From the NCBI GenBank assembly GCA_021443285.1, contig JABUUG010000043.1, forward strand, positions 1-8,029: a stretch of DNA of 8,029 nt, written 5' to 3'. This stretch comes from Bacteroidaceae bacterium. Its GTDB lineage: Bacteria > Bacteroidota > Bacteroidia > Bacteroidales > Bacteroidaceae. A model generated the notes under the pieces. That model saw nothing but the letters and a program-made list of their open reading frames with translations. It searched no databases and had not been told where the DNA came from. A program made the translations under genes and the position numbers. Positions 6,042 through 8,029 of this stretch are shown in pieces (position 1 is the stretch's first letter; the number at the start of each line of letters is the position of its first letter).

Positions 6042-6581
6042 ATGGAAACAACATCTAAGCCCGCAGGCAGGAGCTTGCAGTATTATTCACGGGAAATCCA
6101 CCGCGTTTTAGGCTACCTGACGCTCGGCATGGTTATCGTTTACGCATTGAGCGGCATTCTGCTCATACACCGCACAGGCGACTTTATGAAGCACACCGCC
6201 GCCGTAGAACAAACGCTGAAGCCCGGTCTCGATGCCGACCAGTTGGCTGCTGCCATGAAGATGAAAACGCTGAAGGTTCAGAAAGAAACCGACCAGACCA
6301 TATTCTTCGCTGACGGTCAGTATGACAAGACGTCAGGAAAGGCTTCCTATCTGAAGAAGGAAGTAGTGGCACCATTCGACAAGTTCATCACGCTGCACAA
6401 GCTCGCAGACAAGCAGAATCACGTGGTTGCAGTGTTCACCACCATCTTCGGTGTTTCGCTCTTCCTCCTCGCCCTGACCTCGCTCTTCATGTTCAAGACC
6501 AAGGCAAGGCAGTTCAAGACAAACATGGCGTACACGTGCATAGGTGCCGTCCTAATCGTGCTGCTCCTGATGTTTGCGTAG
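6042..6581 (+). CDS. PepSY-associated TM helix family membrane protein
   Basis: The 179-residue product has three predicted membrane segments, at about 22-43, 127-151 and 162-179. A soluble, probably periplasmic, region of roughly 80 residues lies between the first two. The first segment begins SREIHRVLGYLTLGM and ends GILLIHR, the pattern of PepSY-associated TM proteins (IHR.LG...SGILL). Histidines near the membrane faces (His20, His43, His119, His127) could bind a metal or haem, but this is not shown. Relatives often sit with iron or TonB-related genes; here the neighbour is the PorQ-like gene, 18 nt upstream on the same strand, suggesting one transcript. The transcript would end at the terminator at 6720-6766. 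No precise function is known. Confidence 0.72.
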   Translation: METTSKPAGRSLQYYSREIHRVLGYLTLGMVIVYALSGILLIHRTGDFMKHTAAVEQTLKPGLDADQLAAAMKMKTLKVQKETDQTIFFADGQYDKTSGKASYLKKEVVAPFDKFITLHKLADKQNHVVAVFTTIFGVSLFLLALTSLFMFKTKARQFKTNMAYTCIGAVLIVLLLMFA

Positions 6582-6595
6582 GGCTTGCATGCCGC

Positions 6596-6649
6596 ATCCC
6601 GGTTCTTCCGTTCATCCCGGTTCTTCCGTTCATCCCGGTTCTTCCGTTC
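6596..6649. repeat. 18-nt tandem repeat, three exact copies
   Basis: The unit ATCCCGGTTCTTCCGTTC is repeated three times without change (6596-6613, 6614-6631, 6632-6649). It starts 15 nt after the stop codon of the PepSY-associated gene. Short open frames cross it on both strands, but their composition is repeat-driven and I do not call them genes. Confidence 0.9.
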
Positions 6650-6687
6650 CCCCAGATATTCCGTTTCACCTAAACAAAGCCCCCGCA

Positions 6688-6707
6688 TTCGGAGCGTCAG
6701 CTCCAAA
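6688..6707 (+). repeat. Dispersed GTCA-loop mini-hairpin repeat, copy 2
   Basis: TTC-GGAGC-GTCA-GCTCC-AAA has a perfect 5-bp stem and a GTCA loop, and matches 1345-1364 at 19 of 20 positions. It lies 13 nt upstream of a larger terminator hairpin. It has no U-tract of its own, so it is not itself a typical terminator. Confidence 0.6.
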
Positions 6708-6719
6708 TCCCAAACACAA

Positions 6720-6766
6720 CGGAGCGCAGACATCCCCCCAGATGTTCTGCGCTCCGCTTTCTTTTC
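6720..6766. terminator. Strong intrinsic terminator between convergent genes
   Basis: CGGAGCGCAGA (6720-6730) pairs perfectly with TCTGCGCTCCG (6746-6756). The stem extends by CATC/GATG across a single bulged T, with a CCCCCA loop. On the plus strand it is followed by CTTTCTTTT, ending the PorQ/PepSY transcript. It lies 14 nt beyond the stop of the convergent EamA gene and may also act on the minus strand, although the T-rich run there is weaker. Confidence 0.85.
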
Positions 6767-6780
6767 CTGTATTTATATTT

Positions 6781-7680
6781 TCAGCCCTCCTGCTTCCTGC
6801 TTCTGCTCTTGTTTATCAGCCACACTCCGAGAAAGACAAGGGCGAGGGCGAGGGCATGGCTTGCATTGAGTATCGCAATGCCGGCACACACACTCACCAC
6901 CACACTCACCGCTGGCTGCACATAGTTGTATGAGCTGACCACCGTAGGCCGCAGCACCCTCTGCCCCGCCACGCAGAGTATGTATGCGGCAAATGTGCCG
7001 CACCCCACAACGTATGCCGCTTCGAGCCATGAGCTTAGCGGCACTTCCGCCCATGGCGTACTGGCAACATGAGTGAAGCTGAACGGCGTTATGAGCAATG
7101 CCGCCCACAGGAACATCCACTTGTTCACAGTGATGACATCGTATTTCTTTATCAGCGGATTGAAGAGCGCGAGATACAGCGCATAGCTGAACTGCGCCCC
7201 GAGACAGCAGAGGTCGCCGCGAATGTCGCCCACCTGCGCCGTCTGCGCCGCAGCGCTGTTCACTATAAGCATTATGGCTCCGCAGCATCCGATGGCAACT
7301 CCCGAGGCCTTCTTCGCCGTAAGCGGTTCTTTCAGGATAAGGGCTGACAGCACCATGGCAAAGATGGGCATTGAGGTGGTTACGATGCTGGCGTTTATGG
7401 GCGAGGTGATGCTCAGCCCTATCGTGTAGCCGCACTGGTTGAACATAATGCCGAACACTGCCGCAGCGGCAAACCTCATCACGTCCTTCCTTGGCACAGG
7501 CTTTGCATCTGTGAAGAGCGACGCCATCCAAAAGAGGGCTGCCGCACCACATACGCGGAAGGTTACCATCGTCATCCCGTCGAGCCCGTGCGTCATTGCG
7601 TCCTTGCCCAGCGGCGCCATAAGCCCCCAGAAAGCACAGGCAAGAAACATGCATATATGCCCTTTTGCAATATTATTCAT
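6781..7680 (-). CDS. EamA/DMT-family transporter (RhaT-like permease)
   Basis: The 299-residue inner-membrane protein has about ten membrane segments arranged as two EamA repeats (roughly residues 6-140 and 155-290). Visible family features are ACAFWGLMAPLGKDAM in the first helix, PLTAKKASGVAIGCCGAIML closing the first repeat, and SSYNYVQPAVSVVVSVCAG in the second. DMT permeases export or import small metabolites such as amino acids or nucleotide precursors; the substrate cannot be read here. The start ATG (7678-7680) lies about 20 nt from a predicted -7 box on the minus strand. The gene is convergent with the PepSY-associated gene and divergent from dnaK, so it is probably monocistronic. A minus-strand frame at 6773-7654 is a shadow of this gene. 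Confidence 0.9.
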   Translation of the reverse strand: MNNIAKGHICMFLACAFWGLMAPLGKDAMTHGLDGMTMVTFRVCGAAALFWMASLFTDAKPVPRKDVMRFAAAAVFGIMFNQCGYTIGLSITSPINASIVTTSMPIFAMVLSALILKEPLTAKKASGVAIGCCGAIMLIVNSAAAQTAQVGDIRGDLCCLGAQFSYALYLALFNPLIKKYDVITVNKWMFLWAALLITPFSFTHVASTPWAEVPLSSWLEAAYVVGCGTFAAYILCVAGQRVLRPTVVSSYNYVQPAVSVVVSVCAGIAILNASHALALALVFLGVWLINKSRSRKQEG

Positions 7681-7699
7681 AAACCACGTTTTGGAGGTG

Positions 7700-7727
7700 C
7701 AAAAGTAGTGTAAGCAATGATAAACAA
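7700..7727 (-). promoter_or_regulatory. Bacteroidetes-type promoter for the EamA transporter
   Basis: Reading the minus strand, TACTTTTG (complement of 7700-7707) matches the TAnnTTTG -7 consensus. A TTG -33 element (complement of 7725-7727) lies 17 nt upstream. The predicted leader is short, about 10-15 nt before the ATG at 7680. Confidence 0.55.
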
Positions 7728-7752
7728 GGAAAGCAGCAAAAACGGGAACCGC

Positions 7753-7783
7753 TAATGATTGGATATTATTGATTAATGATTAA
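7753..7783. promoter_or_regulatory. Paired TAATGATT palindromes, possible activator site
   Basis: TAATGATT (7753-7760) and TTAATGATTAA (7773-7783) are short palindromes whose centres (7757 and 7778) lie 21 bp apart, two helical turns. They sit about 85-105 bp upstream of the sigma-54-like -24 element, a typical distance for an enhancer-binding activator. The region is AT-rich, so chance is a real alternative. Confidence 0.3.
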
Positions 7784-7859
7784 GTGTTTTTTGAAATGAC
7801 TAAGGAAATGAGGACTGCAACACACACCGAAAGAGCATGTTGGGACACAACTCCGTATT

Positions 7860-7876
7860 TTGGCACGGCATTTGCA
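7860..7876 (+). promoter_or_regulatory. Sigma-54 (RpoN)-type -24/-12 promoter upstream of dnaK
   Basis: TTGGCACGGCATTTGCA fits the sigma-54 consensus (TGGCACG-N4-TTGCA) at every conserved position. The invariant GG (7862-7863) and GC (7874-7875) are separated by exactly 10 nt. Transcription would start near 7887, leaving an approximately 93-nt leader before dnaK. No TAnnTTTG box with acceptable -33 spacing is visible in the same interval. Confidence 0.6.
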
Positions 7877-7891
7877 TCTTAACAAGCGAGG

Positions 7892-7936
7892 CGGTTGAAT
7901 CCCAGCGAAGCAGACGTGCTTCACGAGAGACAACCG
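7892..7936 (+). promoter_or_regulatory. Nested hairpin in the dnaK leader
   Basis: An outer helix CGGTTG (7892-7897) pairs with CAACCG (7931-7936). An inner helix GAAGCA (7907-7912) pairs with TGCTTC (7917-7922) around a GACG loop. The helices are separated by a 9/8-nt internal loop. The structure begins only a few nucleotides after the predicted sigma-54 start site and ends 43 nt before the dnaK ATG. It could stabilise the message or act in regulation. Confidence 0.45.
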
Positions 7937-7979
7937 GCCACATTAACACAAATATAAACAAATAAAAAAGAATACAACT

Positions 7980-8029
7980 ATGGGAAAAGTAATTGGTATT
8001 GACTTGGGCACAACAAACTCTTGTGTCGC
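7980..8029 (+). CDS. dnaK: Molecular chaperone DnaK (Hsp70), 3' partial
   Basis: The first 16 complete codons read MGKVIGIDLGTTNSCV, the universally conserved start of the Hsp70 ATPase domain. IDLGTTNS is the phosphate-1 loop that contacts ATP. The gene runs off the window end. DnaK is the cytoplasmic ATP-dependent chaperone that acts with DnaJ and GrpE. The start ATG at 7980 follows an A-rich stretch. The upstream region carries a sigma-54-type promoter and a hairpin leader. No CIRCE/HrcA inverted repeat (TTAGCACTC-type) is seen in front of it. Confidence 0.97.
   Translation, partial: MGKVIGIDLGTTNSCV

Noticed and set aside
6574..6933. Open frames crossing the 18-nt repeats on both strands
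   Set aside because: Their products are repeat-driven (PGSSVH or ERKNRD units), they span a strong terminator and they overlap the EamA gene end.
6773..7654. 293-aa minus-strand frame nearly coextensive with the EamA gene
   Set aside because: Out-of-frame shadow rich in Arg, His and Cys with no membrane segments, while the other frame gives a clean ten-helix EamA protein.

Overview
The window looks like a chromosomal segment of a Bacteroidales bacterium, most likely a Prevotellaceae member with roughly 50% GC. Support: a PorQ-type type IX secretion protein, an S16 protein with the long Ala/Glu/Lys-rich tail usual in Bacteroidetes, Bacteroidetes-style promoters (TAnnTTTG -7 boxes), A-rich start regions without strong Shine-Dalgarno sites, and SpoU, PepSY-TM and DnaK sequences of Bacteroidales type. 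The genus is inferred by eye.

Layout. (1) 1-1242, plus strand: the C-terminal end of a TrmH/SpoU RNA 2'-O-methyltransferase runs without a stop into a papain-like (C1) cysteine peptidase. A complete lipoprotein signal peptide lies at the junction. (2) 1390-2955: an SLC1/DAACS-family symporter with an unusual ~118-residue soluble N-terminal region and a modified substrate site. (3) 3226-3747: rpsP (ribosomal protein S16) with its own promoter, a palindrome in its leader and a terminator. (4) 3820-4686: an RluA-family pseudouridine synthase with an S4 domain. (5) 4700-4858: two oppositely oriented 9-nt tandem arrays that can fold on each other. (6) 4912-6581: a probable operon of a 51-residue two-helix membrane protein, a PorQ-like protein (ATGA overlap) and a PepSY-associated membrane protein. 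(7) 6582-6780: an 18-nt tandem repeat, a mini-hairpin and a terminator lying between convergent genes. (8) 6781-7680, minus strand: a ten-helix EamA/DMT exporter. (9) 7681-7979: a divergent intergenic region with a TAnnTTTG promoter for the exporter and a sigma-54-type promoter plus structured leader for dnaK, whose first 16 complete codons end the window.

Most genes are housekeeping or envelope functions: translation and RNA modification (methyltransferase, S16, pseudouridine synthase), cell-surface and secretion functions (C1 lipoprotein, PorQ), transport (symporter, EamA) and chaperoning (DnaK). I see no phage, insertion sequence, tRNA, rRNA, CRISPR array or defence system. The most interesting signals are the methyltransferase-peptidase in-frame junction, the sigma-54 promoter in front of dnaK, the intergenic repeat families (GGAGTTAAA arrays and GTCA-loop mini-hairpins with different stems), and the loss of the acidic side-chain site in the symporter.
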